DNA from: Falsiphaeobacter marinintestinus
Lineage (GTDB): Bacteria; Pseudomonadota; Alphaproteobacteria; Rhodobacterales; Rhodobacteraceae
Assembly (NCBI RefSeq): GCF_007923355.1
Contig: NZ_VOGO01000011.1
Span: 62,001 to 126,000 of the forward strand
Direction: 5' to 3'
DNA: 64,000 nt
The notes beneath the pieces were generated by a model, which saw only the letters and a list, made by a program, of their open reading frames with translations, did no database searches and was not told the DNA's origin. Of this stretch, positions 16,951-26,277 are shown piece by piece. Numbering within the stretch: position 1 is the stretch's first letter; each line of letters begins with the position of its first letter. The position numbers were made by a program, and so were the translations under genes.

Positions 16951-16980
16951 GTGCAGATGTCGGGACGTGAATGTCTGCAC
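16951..16980 (+). terminator. Hairpin immediately after the DHPS operon
   Basis: GTGCAGA (16951-16957) pairs perfectly with TCTGCAC (16974-16980), starting at the nucleotide after the stop codon. There is no clear T-run after it, so it may be a weak terminator or an mRNA-stabilising end. Confidence 0.4.
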
Positions 16981-17339
16981 ACGGTCTGTGTTTGAGGCCG
17001 ATTGTGACAATTGCCCCAGGACAATCCCGCAGCAACTTTCGCGCATCGGCCAGCCCAGAGGCGCAGGTCATATTGGCGAATTTGCCGATCTGCTGTTGAG
17101 CAAAGCGGGCGGTCTTATCTATTTGATCTGGCGTCAGAATATCGATGGCGAAATGCGTGGTATCTATTCTGTCTGGCGGGGCCCGAAGGGCCGCTTGGCT
17201 TTCCCCGACCTCAGTTTTCCTTAGCCGTCGCGGCGCGCGATTGAACGAATTGCTTCAAGTTTCAAGGACCGAACCCGGCACGGTAGGCCGTGTCAGGCGA
17301 TCAGGTCCATCGGAAGGCAAACCAACAAACTGCATTCTA
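16981..17339. other. Non-coding interval before the second TRAP operon
   Basis: No convincing gene is seen here. Short open frames lack ribosome binding sites and recognisable sequence. A GGCCC-GAA-GGGCC hairpin sits near 17178-17191, and a closely similar one occurs in the intergenic region near 26566-26579, suggesting a small dispersed repeat. Confidence 0.4.
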
Positions 17340-17386
17340 GTATACTAGTATACATTTTGTTGACTCCCGTTTCGAAACATGTTTCG
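17337..17386. promoter_or_regulatory. Two operator-like palindromes before the second TRAP operon
   Basis: GTATACTAGTATAC (17340-17353) is a perfect 14-bp palindrome overlapping CTAGTATACTAG (17337-17348), a shape common for GntR/FadR-type regulators. Twenty nucleotides on, CGAAACATGTTTCG (17373-17386) is a second perfect 14-bp palindrome overlapping GTTTCGAAAC (17369-17378). A TTGACT at 17360-17365 could be a -35 element between them. No regulator gene is adjacent, so the cognate factor is unknown. Confidence 0.7.
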
Positions 17387-17465
17387 TTTTCGATGCAAGA
17401 CAGCAAGGAACCTGCACAGTTATTGGCGCCGAACGGGCGCCAAATATGCAGTTGGGAGGATAGAT

Positions 17466-18467
17466 ATGACTAAATTTTCAAGCGGACTTCAGCTTTTCAA
17501 AGGAGCGGTTCTAGCCGCTTCGCTGGTCGCCTCGGCGACTGCGGTATCCGCAGCCGACATGACGTTGCGCGGCGCAAGCCTGTTCGACAACGACCACGCC
17601 TACAGCAAGACCCTCATCCGGTTTGGTGAGTTGGTGAACGAATACTCCGGCAAAGAGGTCGAGTTCGATCTGCGCGGCAACAGTGAGCTGGGCATTGAGC
17701 CTGACTATGTGAATTTCCTGGTTCAGGGTTCGGCGATCGATTACGCGATTATCGCGCCGTCGAACCTGGCTCGTTTCGCACCGTCCGTGCCGTTGATGGA
17801 CATGCCGTTTGTGTTCCGCGATCTGGATCACTGGAATGCGGTTCTGTCCAGCGACGTGCTGGCCCCGCTGGAAGAGATTTTGCTGGAAAAGGCAGATCTG
17901 GTCGTTGTCGGCTATGCCGGTGGCGGTACACGTAACCTGATTTCAAACAAAGCCATCTCGAACATGGATGAGCTTGCCGGTCACAAAATGCGTGTGATGG
18001 GTGCCCCTATTCAGGCGCGCGTGTTTCAGGCTCTGACGGCTGCCCCTTCGGCCATCGCATATTCAGAAGTCTATAACGCCATTCAGACCGGTGTTGTCGA
18101 CGGGCTTGAGAACGAAGCGGCCTCGCTGCTGCAGTACAAGTTCTACGAAGTTGCGCCACACGTCACGCTGACAGGCCATTCAATCACCGTTCGCCCGATC
18201 ATCATGAGCAACAAGACATTCTCGGGCCTTGATGCCGATATGCAGGCGGCGATCCTGAAGGCCGGCAAAGACGCCGGTGCCTATGGTCGCGAACTTGAGT
18301 CCCGTGAAGACGGAGAAAAGCTTCAGCAAATGGTTGATGCTGGCAATATCACGGCGCACGAGTTTGCCGACCGTGCCACTTTGCTTGAGCTGGTCGCCCC
18401 GGTTCAGGACGCTTACGCAGCCGAGTTGGGTGCCGAGGATCTGCTTTCGGCCATTCGCGCCAAGTAA
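17466..18467 (+). CDS. TRAP transporter substrate-binding protein (DctP type)
   Basis: The 333-residue receptor has a Sec signal peptide (MTKFSSGLQLFKGAVLAASLVASATAVSA, cut before ADMTL). The DctP core contains LIRFGELVNEYSGKEVEFDL, the ligand-Arg region MDELAGHKMRVMGAPIQARVF (about 172-192) and YSEVYNAIQTGVVDGLENEAASL, the latter highly conserved in the family. GGAGGA at 17455-17460 fixes the ATG at 17466; the open frame upstream is not coding. It begins the second TRAP operon. The substrate cannot be deduced. Proximity to the DHPS genes makes an organic acid or sulfonate possible, but the operators differ. Confidence 0.9.
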   Translation: MTKFSSGLQLFKGAVLAASLVASATAVSAADMTLRGASLFDNDHAYSKTLIRFGELVNEYSGKEVEFDLRGNSELGIEPDYVNFLVQGSAIDYAIIAPSNLARFAPSVPLMDMPFVFRDLDHWNAVLSSDVLAPLEEILLEKADLVVVGYAGGGTRNLISNKAISNMDELAGHKMRVMGAPIQARVFQALTAAPSAIAYSEVYNAIQTGVVDGLENEAASLLQYKFYEVAPHVTLTGHSITVRPIIMSNKTFSGLDADMQAAILKAGKDAGAYGRELESREDGEKLQQMVDAGNITAHEFADRATLLELVAPVQDAYAAELGAEDLLSAIRAK

Positions 18468-18545
18468 TCCCAGGCCTCTGAACGACCCCTCGCCACTCCT
18501 CGGGCCTGGGGTCGTTTCATTTTCATAGAACTCTGGTCAGCACTC

Positions 18546-19040
18546 ATGATAAAACGCATTCTGGAAGGCTTTTGCCAACTCCTGCGCATCGCGGTCGGCA
18601 CATTGATGGCCGTTTTGATCGTGCCGGTGACGATGCAGGTGGTGGCCCGCTATACCGGCATCATTCCCGTGTATCTGTGGACCGAAGAGCTGGCCACGTT
18701 CATTTTCATCTGGATCGTGATGCTGGGGTCGATGATTGCCGTTTGGGAAGGCACGCATTTTGACGTGCGAGTAATCCCGGATGCATGGTCACCTTTGGGC
18801 AAGCTGATCCAGAACGGCGTGGTTCTGCTGCTGATAACGGTCTTTGCGATCCTGTTTGGCTGGTACGGAATCGGATACGCAAAATTCGGATCGATCCAGC
18901 AATCCGTGATGATGCAGGTCAACTTGCTGGTCACCTATATCACCGTACCCATCGCTGGATTTGGCTGGGCGGCCTTTGCGCTCTATCGGTTTTATGAGCT
19001 GGTTCAAACCTATCGGACCCGAAACGAGGTGCCATCGTGA
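18546..19040 (+). CDS. TRAP transporter small permease (DctQ type)
   Basis: The 164-residue membrane protein has four hydrophobic segments: about 12-32, 46-64, 86-108 and 126-148. The family signature IPVYLWTEELATFIFIWIVMLGSMIAVWEGTHFDV is present in pieces around residues 38-74. It overlaps the large permease by 4 nt (GTGA at 19037-19040), indicating coupled translation. In TRAP transporters it links the receptor to the channel subunit. It carries no unusual features. Confidence 0.9.
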   Translation: MIKRILEGFCQLLRIAVGTLMAVLIVPVTMQVVARYTGIIPVYLWTEELATFIFIWIVMLGSMIAVWEGTHFDVRVIPDAWSPLGKLIQNGVVLLLITVFAILFGWYGIGYAKFGSIQQSVMMQVNLLVTYITVPIAGFGWAAFALYRFYELVQTYRTRNEVPS

Positions 19041-20347
19041 TTGTTTCAACTGGCTTGGCCTGCATCATTCTGGTGGGCTGTTTTGTCGTGCTTGTGGCCA
19101 TTCGTGTGCCGGTCTCGTTCGCCCTTGGGTTGGCCACGATCCCGGTTGTGGCGATGGATTTGCGCCTGACCCCGTTTCTAATCATGGACCGGGTGTTCCA
19201 GTCTTATAACTCTTTCATTCTTCTGGCCGTTCCGTTCTTTCTGCTGGCTGCGAACCTGATGAATTCGGGCAAGATCACCGACAGGCTGATTGAACTGGCC
19301 CGGGTCCTGACAGGCTGGCTTCCCGGTGGGCTGGGGCAGGTCAACGTTGCCGTATCGATGCTGTTCGCAGGCATCTCGGGGTCGTCTACGGCCGATGCGG
19401 CGGGCTGCGGGAAAATCCTGATCCCCGCCATGGTGCGCCAAGGCTATGATACGCGATTTGCGGTTGCGATTACGGCCTGTTCGTCGGTGATGGGGGTGAT
19501 CATTCCGCCCAGCATCCTGATGGTCGTCTGGGGTGGGGTCATGTCGATTTCCGTCGGCGCCCTGTTTCTGGCAGGCGCAATTCCCGGTATCATGATCGCT
19601 GGTGCTTTGATGGCGACCGTCTATGGCTATGCCAAGGTGTATGGTTATCCGACTGCCGGCAAGCCGACGCTGGCCGAGTTCTGGAGCGCCTTCAAGGGCG
19701 CGGGACTGGCGATGCTTACCCCGGTGTTTGTGATTGGCGGAATCGTCGGCGGGATCGTGACGCCGACAGAAAGCGCGATCATTGCGGCGTTCTATTCGTT
19801 TATCTTGGGCGCATTTGTCTATCGCACGATCACGGCGCGCGAGCTTGTGACAATCCTTTATGACACCGGACGTTTTGCATCGATTTCGCTGTTTGCCATC
19901 GGTACGGCGTCGGCTTTTGGCTGGATGCTGGCCTTTTTCGACGTGCCCCGCCTGATTGTCGGATTGCTGACCAGCTTTGAGATGGGATCGTTCGGCACCG
20001 CGATTGTCATTGCCGCCCTGTTCCTGCTGTTTGGCCTGTTCATCGACGCCATCCCGACAATCATCATTCTGGGCACCGTCCTGTTTCCGGTCGCCACGGC
20101 TGCCGACATTCACGCTGTCAACTTTGCGATCATCGGGATCGTCAGCCTGGCCTTCGGACTGGTTACACCGCCTTACGGCCTATGCCTTCTCATCTCCGCC
20201 TCTATCGGCGGGCTGAACGTGGTTCAGGTGGTTCGCGATGTTGCAATCATTCTGATACCGATGCTGGTTATCCTGATCCTGCTGATCACGTTCCCTGAAA
20301 TCGCACTGTGGTTGCCCAAGACGCTAATGCCCAAGAGCGTCCTTTGA
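19037..20347 (+). CDS. TRAP transporter large permease (DctM type)
   Basis: The 436-residue protein has about 12 membrane helices. It contains LLAVPFFLLAANLMNSGKITDRLIELA, AGISGSSTADAAGCGKILIPAM and CSSVMGVIIPPSILMVVWGG, typical DctM loops, and TPTESAIIAAFYSFILG. It starts at GTG, overlapping the stop of dctQ. It is the last gene of this operon and converges with the Tm-1-like gene 93 nt away. Function is solute:Na+ symport with the two upstream subunits. Confidence 0.92.
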   Translation: MIVSTGLACIILVGCFVVLVAIRVPVSFALGLATIPVVAMDLRLTPFLIMDRVFQSYNSFILLAVPFFLLAANLMNSGKITDRLIELARVLTGWLPGGLGQVNVAVSMLFAGISGSSTADAAGCGKILIPAMVRQGYDTRFAVAITACSSVMGVIIPPSILMVVWGGVMSISVGALFLAGAIPGIMIAGALMATVYGYAKVYGYPTAGKPTLAEFWSAFKGAGLAMLTPVFVIGGIVGGIVTPTESAIIAAFYSFILGAFVYRTITARELVTILYDTGRFASISLFAIGTASAFGWMLAFFDVPRLIVGLLTSFEMGSFGTAIVIAALFLLFGLFIDAIPTIIILGTVLFPVATAADIHAVNFAIIGIVSLAFGLVTPPYGLCLLISASIGGLNVVQVVRDVAIILIPMLVILILLITFPEIALWLPKTLMPKSVL

Positions 20348-20440
20348 CGATTTCGCGGCAGTATCGAGCAAACTCACCAAACTCGCTTGGTTTGGCTATG
20401 CCGCGCTGCACACCTTGCTGTACCTGACCGACACGGCCCG

Positions 20441-21673
20441 CTAGTTGGCAATCAGCCCGTCAGAGCGCCAGGCATCAAAAATTTTCAGAGCATATTCCGC
20501 AAAAAGGGCGTCGTTGATATGGGCGTCAATCAGATGAACCTCAACATTTGCGGGCTTTGTAGCCTGGATCTCTAGCAGGAACTTCTCAAGACCCATTTTG
20601 TCGTGCAAATCGGCACCTTCCCGGTCCCATTCGCCTAACCCGTGTTCAGGCAGTAGCAGCGCAACTGGCCCTTTGGCCTTCGCCAATTGCGCGGAGTGCG
20701 CCTGGGCCACCAACTTGCGCTCGTCATCGTTTAACACGATCGAGGTCAGAAGACGGTTGTGACTGTGTTTCGGATGCTCCGCCCATTTGTCCGGCAGCGG
20801 TTGCCACCCAACAATATCAACAAGGTCATAACAGCCCGGTGCCACGACCTGCGGTGTTCCATGCAGGCCCGCGTTGGTCAGCCGGTCCGCACCCGCCGAG
20901 ATGTTTGAGCCGTGGACGAAGTTCCCCAATTCTTGCGTGCAGAAATCGAAGACGCAGGCAAAAGCGCCTTGTTCAGCAAGGTTTTCAAAGGCGCGCCCGC
21001 CCATGCCCGTGGCATGAAATACGGCAACCTCGTAACCGCGTTCTTCCAGTGCGGGTTTCAGCGGCACCATGTATCTAAGGGCCGACTTTCCAAGCGATGT
21101 CATGCCGATCAACGGTTTGTTCAGCTCAGGTTTTTCAACGGCCCTCGCCGCCCCAAGAACCGCCCCGGCCGCCTGGCTCAACGACGCCTTGCAAACAGAG
21201 TTCAACCCATACAACCCACCTGCCCAAAGGATCATCTGGGTATCGGCCGCCAACCGTTCAGGTGGTATCAGAGGAGAGAACGCGACAGTAGAAACGATGT
21301 ATTTCGGCACGCCAAGCGGCAGGGCTGAACAAACATCCAACGCCAGATCTGTGCCCATCGTCCCCCCGAGAACGATCATCCCGTCGAATTTGCCCTCTGC
21401 ATAAAGCCGCGAAGTCAAAAGTGCGGCGCCGTTGGCCATGATTTGCATGGCGTGGTTTTCGTCGCCCGACGCAATGGCAGCTGCGATCGAGCTTCCGCCC
21501 TCTTCAGCAACAGTGTGCTTGGAATAGTCGGTCGGCTTGGACGGGTCACCCAAAACGGACACATCCATCGTGACGACCTGCCCGCCTTGATTGCGGACAA
21601 CACCGGCGAGATACCCCAACTCATCGTCTTTGGTGTCATACGTTCCGATCACCAGAATGCTCTTGTCAGACAT
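20441..21673 (-). CDS. Tm-1-like ATP-binding domain protein (UPF0261)
   Basis: The 410-residue protein starts MSDKSILVIGTYDTKDDEL and continues with GGTMGTDLALDVCSALPLG, ILWAGGLYGLNSVCKASLSQAAGA and IGMTSLGKSALRYMVPL, matching the UPF0261/Tm-1 N-terminal domain family named after the tomato virus-resistance protein. Bacterial members have no settled reaction. ATP binding is known for the domain. The ATG at 21671-21673 is chosen because the family sequence starts there; the long frame upstream overlaps the ALDH gene. It is the last gene of the tctCBA-ALDH operon, pointing to a role in catabolism of the imported acid. Confidence 0.85.
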   Translation of the reverse strand: MSDKSILVIGTYDTKDDELGYLAGVVRNQGGQVVTMDVSVLGDPSKPTDYSKHTVAEEGGSSIAAAIASGDENHAMQIMANGAALLTSRLYAEGKFDGMIVLGGTMGTDLALDVCSALPLGVPKYIVSTVAFSPLIPPERLAADTQMILWAGGLYGLNSVCKASLSQAAGAVLGAARAVEKPELNKPLIGMTSLGKSALRYMVPLKPALEERGYEVAVFHATGMGGRAFENLAEQGAFACVFDFCTQELGNFVHGSNISAGADRLTNAGLHGTPQVVAPGCYDLVDIVGWQPLPDKWAEHPKHSHNRLLTSIVLNDDERKLVAQAHSAQLAKAKGPVALLLPEHGLGEWDREGADLHDKMGLEKFLLEIQATKPANVEVHLIDAHINDALFAEYALKIFDAWRSDGLIAN

Positions 21674-21699
21674 GGAACGCCCTCTTTCGATGTTTGATG

Positions 21700-23184
21700 C
21701 TACAGCTTGATCCATGCTGTTTTGAGATTGATGTATTTCTCTATTGCGTGCAGTGATTTGTCGTGCCCGTTGCCGGACTGGCCAACGCCGCCAAGTGGTA
21801 CTGTGCCATCTGCCCCGCCATAGGTGTTCACGTGCATCACGCCGGTTCGCACATTCTTGACCATGCGGTGCGCGCGCGACAGGTTTGACGTCCAAACGGC
21901 GCCGGCCAATCCGTAAACTGTGGAATTCGCGATGCGAACTGCATCGTCGTCACTTTCAAATGCAGTCACACCCAGAACCGGTCCAAATACTTCCTTCTGG
22001 GCCAGAGTCGCGTCAGGCTTGACCTCTGTCACAACCGTCGGTGCCATGAAGTAACCCCCGGTTTCTTGCAGGATACGGTCGCCACCCGTCACCACCTGGC
22101 CGCCTTCGGCGCGGGCCGTTTCCACAAAGCCAAGGTTCTGCTTAAGCTGAGTTTCAGAATTTACAGCTCCGATGGCAGTCTCAAGACTAAGTGGATCGCC
22201 CACGCGCATCGCCTCGGCGGCTTTGACCACCTTGGCCACGAAATCGTCGTGGATCGGCGCTTCGACCAAAAGACGCGATCCGGCCACGCAAACTTGCCCG
22301 GCGTTGCGGAAAATACCTGCGGCTGCGACCTTGGCGGCCTCGTCAAGGTTGGGCGCGTCTGCAAAAACGATGTTGGGGGATTTTCCACCCAGTTCCAGAT
22401 AAACTCGTTTCAGGTTAGAGCGCGCTGAGTATTCCAAAAGCCGCCGACCCGTGCCGCCTGATCCGGTAAACACCAACACATCGACGTCCATCGACAGGCC
22501 CATCGCTTCGCCAACGACGGCCCCTTCACCTGTCACGGCATTCAAAACACCGGGCGGTAAACCGGCGTCAAGCGCCAGTTCTGCCATCCGCATGAGCGAA
22601 AGGGATGCCGTTTCTGAGGGCTTCAACACAACCGAATTACCCATCGCCAGTGCTGGCCCCAGCTTCCAGGCACCAATCATCAACGGGAAGTTCCACGGGA
22701 TGATTGCTCCGACAACGCCGACCGGTTCTTTCTGGATCAAGCCCAAAACGTCCGACGGCGTTGCGGCGATCTCGCCGTAAAGTTTGTCCAGCGCTTCGGC
22801 ATAATAGCGGATCGTGCCGGCGGCCGATCCCGGCTCGGCCTTGATCGCCATGCCGATCTCGGTGCCATTGTCTCGCACGCCCAGGACAGCCAGTTCCAGC
22901 GCATTTGCTTCGATCAGATCCGCCCATTTGTGCAGCACTTTTTTGCGTGCGGCAGGCGGTTGTCCTGCCCAACGCCCGTCCTCAAACGCTGCGCGTGCAG
23001 AGGCGATGGCGGCGTTCATATCGGCAGCCGTACCTTTGGCCATCCGGGTTAAAACCTGCCCGTCGATCGGCGACAGGATATCCATCAATCCGCCATCAGA
23101 GGCAGGTACCTGCTGGCCGTCGATCACATGCAGACGCTGTGGAACCACCTGCGCCCGTAGCGCGTCGATTGAGCTCTGATCCAT
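21700..23184 (-). CDS. NAD(P)-dependent aldehyde dehydrogenase
   Basis: The 494-residue ALDH has IIPWNFPLMIGAWKLGPALAMGNSVVLKPSE (cofactor region, about 155-185). The catalytic Glu is in LELGGKSPNIVF (about 265-276) and the catalytic Cys in NAGQVCVAGSR (about 297-307). FGPVLGV and the C-terminal VRTGVMHVNTYGG also match. It is most like the gamma-aminobutyraldehyde/betaine-aldehyde group, but no sequence mark decides the substrate. It lies 6 nt downstream of tctA in the same operon, so it probably oxidises an aldehyde derived from the TTT substrate. All catalytic residues are intact. Confidence 0.9.
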   Translation of the reverse strand: MDQSSIDALRAQVVPQRLHVIDGQQVPASDGGLMDILSPIDGQVLTRMAKGTAADMNAAIASARAAFEDGRWAGQPPAARKKVLHKWADLIEANALELAVLGVRDNGTEIGMAIKAEPGSAAGTIRYYAEALDKLYGEIAATPSDVLGLIQKEPVGVVGAIIPWNFPLMIGAWKLGPALAMGNSVVLKPSETASLSLMRMAELALDAGLPPGVLNAVTGEGAVVGEAMGLSMDVDVLVFTGSGGTGRRLLEYSARSNLKRVYLELGGKSPNIVFADAPNLDEAAKVAAAGIFRNAGQVCVAGSRLLVEAPIHDDFVAKVVKAAEAMRVGDPLSLETAIGAVNSETQLKQNLGFVETARAEGGQVVTGGDRILQETGGYFMAPTVVTEVKPDATLAQKEVFGPVLGVTAFESDDDAVRIANSTVYGLAGAVWTSNLSRAHRMVKNVRTGVMHVNTYGGADGTVPLGGVGQSGNGHDKSLHAIEKYINLKTAWIKL

Positions 23185-23189
23185 CGGGA

Positions 23190-24707
23190 TTACCTCATTT
23201 GGCTGTCGTGGAGATTGTGATCTTCATCCGTTTGATGCGCCCGATATTCCTTGATCAGCGTGCGTATATGCAGGGCCAGTACCAAGAGGATCATCAAAAA
23301 CAGAATGAAAGAAATTGGGCGGTCGATCATGTCAAACGGTGTCTTAAGGCGGGGCATCGCAGAGCGCAGTTTGATCTCCATAATCCCACCAAGCACCATC
23401 CCAAGGATGATGGGAACAATCGGCAAATTCAGCCGCTTCAGGATCAGACCCAGAACCCCAAATCCGGCAGCGATCATGCAATCGGTCAGAGAATTGCGCA
23501 GTGAGTACACGCCAACGAAGGACAAAATCAGGACAATCACCCCAAGGAACCGTGTTGGCACCCGAATGATCTTGGTCAGCAGATTTGTCGAAAACAAAAG
23601 GAACACCATCACGATGATGTTCAGCAGGATAAGTGCCAGATAGAGACCGTAGACCAGATCAAGGTTGTTTTGAAACAGCTGGGGCCCCGGAATCACGTTG
23701 TGAACGTAAAAGACCGACAGCATCATTGCTGTCAGTGCTTCGCCCGGGATGCCCAGTGCCAAAAGCGGGATCATCGCAGCGGCGGGCACGGCATTGTTAG
23801 CGGCCTCGGACGCGATAAGCCCTTCGGGAGATCCTTTGCCAAATGCCTCGGGGTTTTTGGACGTCTTCTGGGCGTAGGTATAGCTCATGAATTGCGCGGT
23901 GAATTCGCCCGTACCCGGGATCATGCCGAGAATAACACCAAACCCTGACGCGACAGTGGCCACCCGTTTGTGCTTCAACAGCTCTTTGAAGCCCACTGTC
24001 ATGCGTCCTTTGACAGGCTTGGCGTCGGGGCTGTCGTCAGGTGCCGTCAAAAGATAAAATGCCTGGCTGAGTGCAAAAAGGCCAAGCACGACAACAATCA
24101 GGTTTACGCCAGAACTCAGGAACGAATAACCAAATGTGTACCGTTGGGTATAGGTGACCGCATCCAATCCAATGGTCTGAAGAAATATCCCGAACATCGC
24201 GAGCAGACCTGCTGCAAAAATTTGCCCCCGATGTGCCAGGATAACCAAAATGATCCCCAGAAGGGCGGCCAGAAAAATCTCTCGGCTACCGAACATCGGG
24301 GCAATCAGCGCCAAGACAGGCGACAGCAATATCAGACAGAGAATTCCGAAAATACCGCCCCAGAACGACGCGCTGTAAGCCAAGGACACCGCGCGATGGG
24401 CCTCGCCCCTCTGGGTCATCGGATACCCGTCATAAGATGTCAGGGCATTTACCGCTGTGCCCGGTGTATTGATCAACACCGCAGGGATCGCCCCCCCGTA
24501 CATGGAAGAGCCATAGATCCCCAAAAGCATGGTCAATCCAACAATCGGGTCCAGCGAAAACGTCGCGGGCAACAAAATGGCGATCGCCACTGCCGGCCCA
24601 ACGCCAGGGATTGCGCCAATTATCACGCCGCCAATGGACCCAATAAAAAGCGCTACAATGACATCCCAGCGGGCCAGCATCTCGGCCCCGGCAAGTAGGT
24701 TTTCCAT
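23190..24707 (-). CDS. tctA: Tripartite tricarboxylate transporter large permease (TctA)
   Basis: The 505-residue protein has 11-12 membrane helices and the TctA signatures GSIGGVIIGAIPGVGPAVAIAILLP (about 18-42), GIYGSSMYGGAIPAVLINTPGTA (about 62-84) and GVILGMIPGTGEFTAQFMSY (about 255-274). The paired PG-rich loops are characteristic. It acts with TctB and the periplasmic TctC receptor to import carboxylates. It is preceded by tctB (11 nt) and followed closely by the aldehyde dehydrogenase. The specific substrate is unknown. Confidence 0.93.
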   Translation of the reverse strand: MENLLAGAEMLARWDVIVALFIGSIGGVIIGAIPGVGPAVAIAILLPATFSLDPIVGLTMLLGIYGSSMYGGAIPAVLINTPGTAVNALTSYDGYPMTQRGEAHRAVSLAYSASFWGGIFGILCLILLSPVLALIAPMFGSREIFLAALLGIILVILAHRGQIFAAGLLAMFGIFLQTIGLDAVTYTQRYTFGYSFLSSGVNLIVVVLGLFALSQAFYLLTAPDDSPDAKPVKGRMTVGFKELLKHKRVATVASGFGVILGMIPGTGEFTAQFMSYTYAQKTSKNPEAFGKGSPEGLIASEAANNAVPAAAMIPLLALGIPGEALTAMMLSVFYVHNVIPGPQLFQNNLDLVYGLYLALILLNIIVMVFLLFSTNLLTKIIRVPTRFLGVIVLILSFVGVYSLRNSLTDCMIAAGFGVLGLILKRLNLPIVPIILGMVLGGIMEIKLRSAMPRLKTPFDMIDRPISFILFLMILLVLALHIRTLIKEYRAHQTDEDHNLHDSQMR

Positions 24708-24718
24708 GGAGTGTCCGA

Positions 24719-25258
24719 TCAGAAATAGGTTAGCATTATCATGCGCAGCCCGTCAGGCAGGTATTCATAGATGGCGCCAGAGGGCAGTTTGACCTGCAAA
24801 AACGTCTTGAATAGCAAGACGATTACCAGCGCGCATCCGACCGCAGACAGCAGCGCCGTGCGCGACCGATAGCCAGCGCGAAAAACCAGTGCCACTGCGA
24901 AGACAACGGTTGTTGGCAGGTAGCCGGTGTAGGGCACCAACATCGCATAGCCGATGAACCAGGCCGCGTACTCAAGTGAAGAGCACCAAAGCAAGACCTC
25001 GCGCCAGCGGCCATCTATCCGCTCGGACAGAAGCGAGCCGATCACATGAAACGCTGCAAACGCGCTCATTAATGTCAGCGAGACCGCAGGCCAAAATCGC
25101 GGCTGCGCAAACAGTTTCGCGCCCTTTTTGTAAACCGTCTGATCAAACAGTTGCGACAGCAAGAACAGTGAAACAGCCAAAAGCACCCAGGCGAAAACGA
25201 TGTCTCCGGGGCGACGGTACCGCTTAAAAAGAGCCTGAAGTGTTTTTACGCGCGACAT
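24719..25258 (-). CDS. tctB: Tripartite tricarboxylate transporter small permease (TctB)
   Basis: The 179-residue hydrophobic protein has four predicted helices: about 18-36, 52-72, 92-128 (two) and 133-152. The TctB layout is clear, including FAQPRFWPAVSLTLMSAFAAF near residues 50-70. TctB sequences vary widely, so the call leans on size, topology and location between tctC and tctA. It would form the membrane complex with TctA. Confidence 0.85.
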   Translation of the reverse strand: MSRVKTLQALFKRYRRPGDIVFAWVLLAVSLFLLSQLFDQTVYKKGAKLFAQPRFWPAVSLTLMSAFAAFHVIGSLLSERIDGRWREVLLWCSSLEYAAWFIGYAMLVPYTGYLPTTVVFAVALVFRAGYRSRTALLSAVGCALVIVLLFKTFLQVKLPSGAIYEYLPDGLRMIMLTYF

Positions 25259-25332
25259 TCAATAGAATCCTGTTTGACGCCTGCCAATGACGAGGTCGGG
25301 CAGCCAAACCGCCCGACCAGATGGTTTTTGGA

Positions 25333-26277
25333 TCAGTTGGCCAGCAGATTGCCGATGTTGCCCAGTGTCTCAATATCTTTTTCGATCTGAGCCGTGACTT
25401 CATCAGCAGATTGCCAATAGACCGAAGCACCGGTTTCGGCGGCCAGCTTCTGTGCGCGCTCTGACATCACCGTTTTTTGCGCAACCGCGATGATCTTTTC
25501 GCGGACGTCCTGTGGGGTGTCCTTATGAACAAACAGACCATTCCACAGTGCGATGTCCAACGACGGGATCAGTTCAGCGACTGTTGGTGTGTCTGGCGTA
25601 AGCGGAATGCGCTCAGACCCAACAGAGGCCAGGACTTTCACATCATCCAGACAAGGCAGGATCAGCTGCAATGTCGTGTTGATAACATCGACATCACCTG
25701 ATGCCAGCGTGTTGCAGTCCAAGGCGTCGAATGCGGCGTCTGATGCAAAGGAAAAGCCCATCTCTTTGGCCAGTCCAAAAGTCACCTGCGTGGGGACCAG
25801 AGGTGCACCAAAGTGGCCAAGCACCACATCGTTGCTTGTCGCATGTGCGGCCAAACCTGCCATATCATCATAGGGCGCATTGCCGCCTGCGGCGATGACA
25901 AACGGATACGTCAGAAAGTTGCCCAAAGGCTCAAAGGGGTCGGGGTTCAGTTCCGGAATGCCGATCTGTGGCCCAACAACCGGAATGGCGATGATGAACG
26001 ATCCAACCGTGTATCCGTCAGCCGGGGCCGTCGCGACGCCGATAGCACCGGGAAAGGGGCCACCGCCGCCGCCGGGCTTGTTCACAACGGCCGCGGGCAC
26101 GCCATAGGCTGCCTGAAAATCTTCGGCAATCATCCGCGTCAGAACATCTTCCAGATCACCCGGAGGCCACGGCACGATAAACTCGACAGGTTTTTCGGGG
26201 TATTCGGCATGAGCTGACCCAGTGAAAGCGACCATCGCAAGAGCCATCGCTGTAAGTGATTTTTTGAGTACTGGCAT
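25333..26277 (-). CDS. tctC: Tripartite tricarboxylate transporter receptor (TctC/Bug family)
   Basis: The 314-residue periplasmic receptor has a signal peptide (MPVLKKSLTAMALAMVAFTGSAHA) followed by EYPEKPVEFIVPWPPG, the strongly conserved Bug N-terminus. VVNKPGGGGGPFPGAIGVATAPADGYTVG forms the ligand-binding loop, and LASVGSERIPLTPDTPTVAEL is also family-typical. It is the first gene of the operon. The Bug family binds carboxylates through two bridging waters; no residue pattern here gives the exact ligand. Confidence 0.92.
   Translation of the reverse strand: MPVLKKSLTAMALAMVAFTGSAHAEYPEKPVEFIVPWPPGDLEDVLTRMIAEDFQAAYGVPAAVVNKPGGGGGPFPGAIGVATAPADGYTVGSFIIAIPVVGPQIGIPELNPDPFEPLGNFLTYPFVIAAGGNAPYDDMAGLAAHATSNDVVLGHFGAPLVPTQVTFGLAKEMGFSFASDAAFDALDCNTLASGDVDVINTTLQLILPCLDDVKVLASVGSERIPLTPDTPTVAELIPSLDIALWNGLFVHKDTPQDVREKIIAVAQKTVMSERAQKLAAETGASVYWQSADEVTAQIEKDIETLGNIGNLLAN

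Noticed and set aside
16967-17224. 85-aa frame between the DHPS operon and the second TRAP operon
   Set aside because: No ribosome binding site and no family-like sequence.
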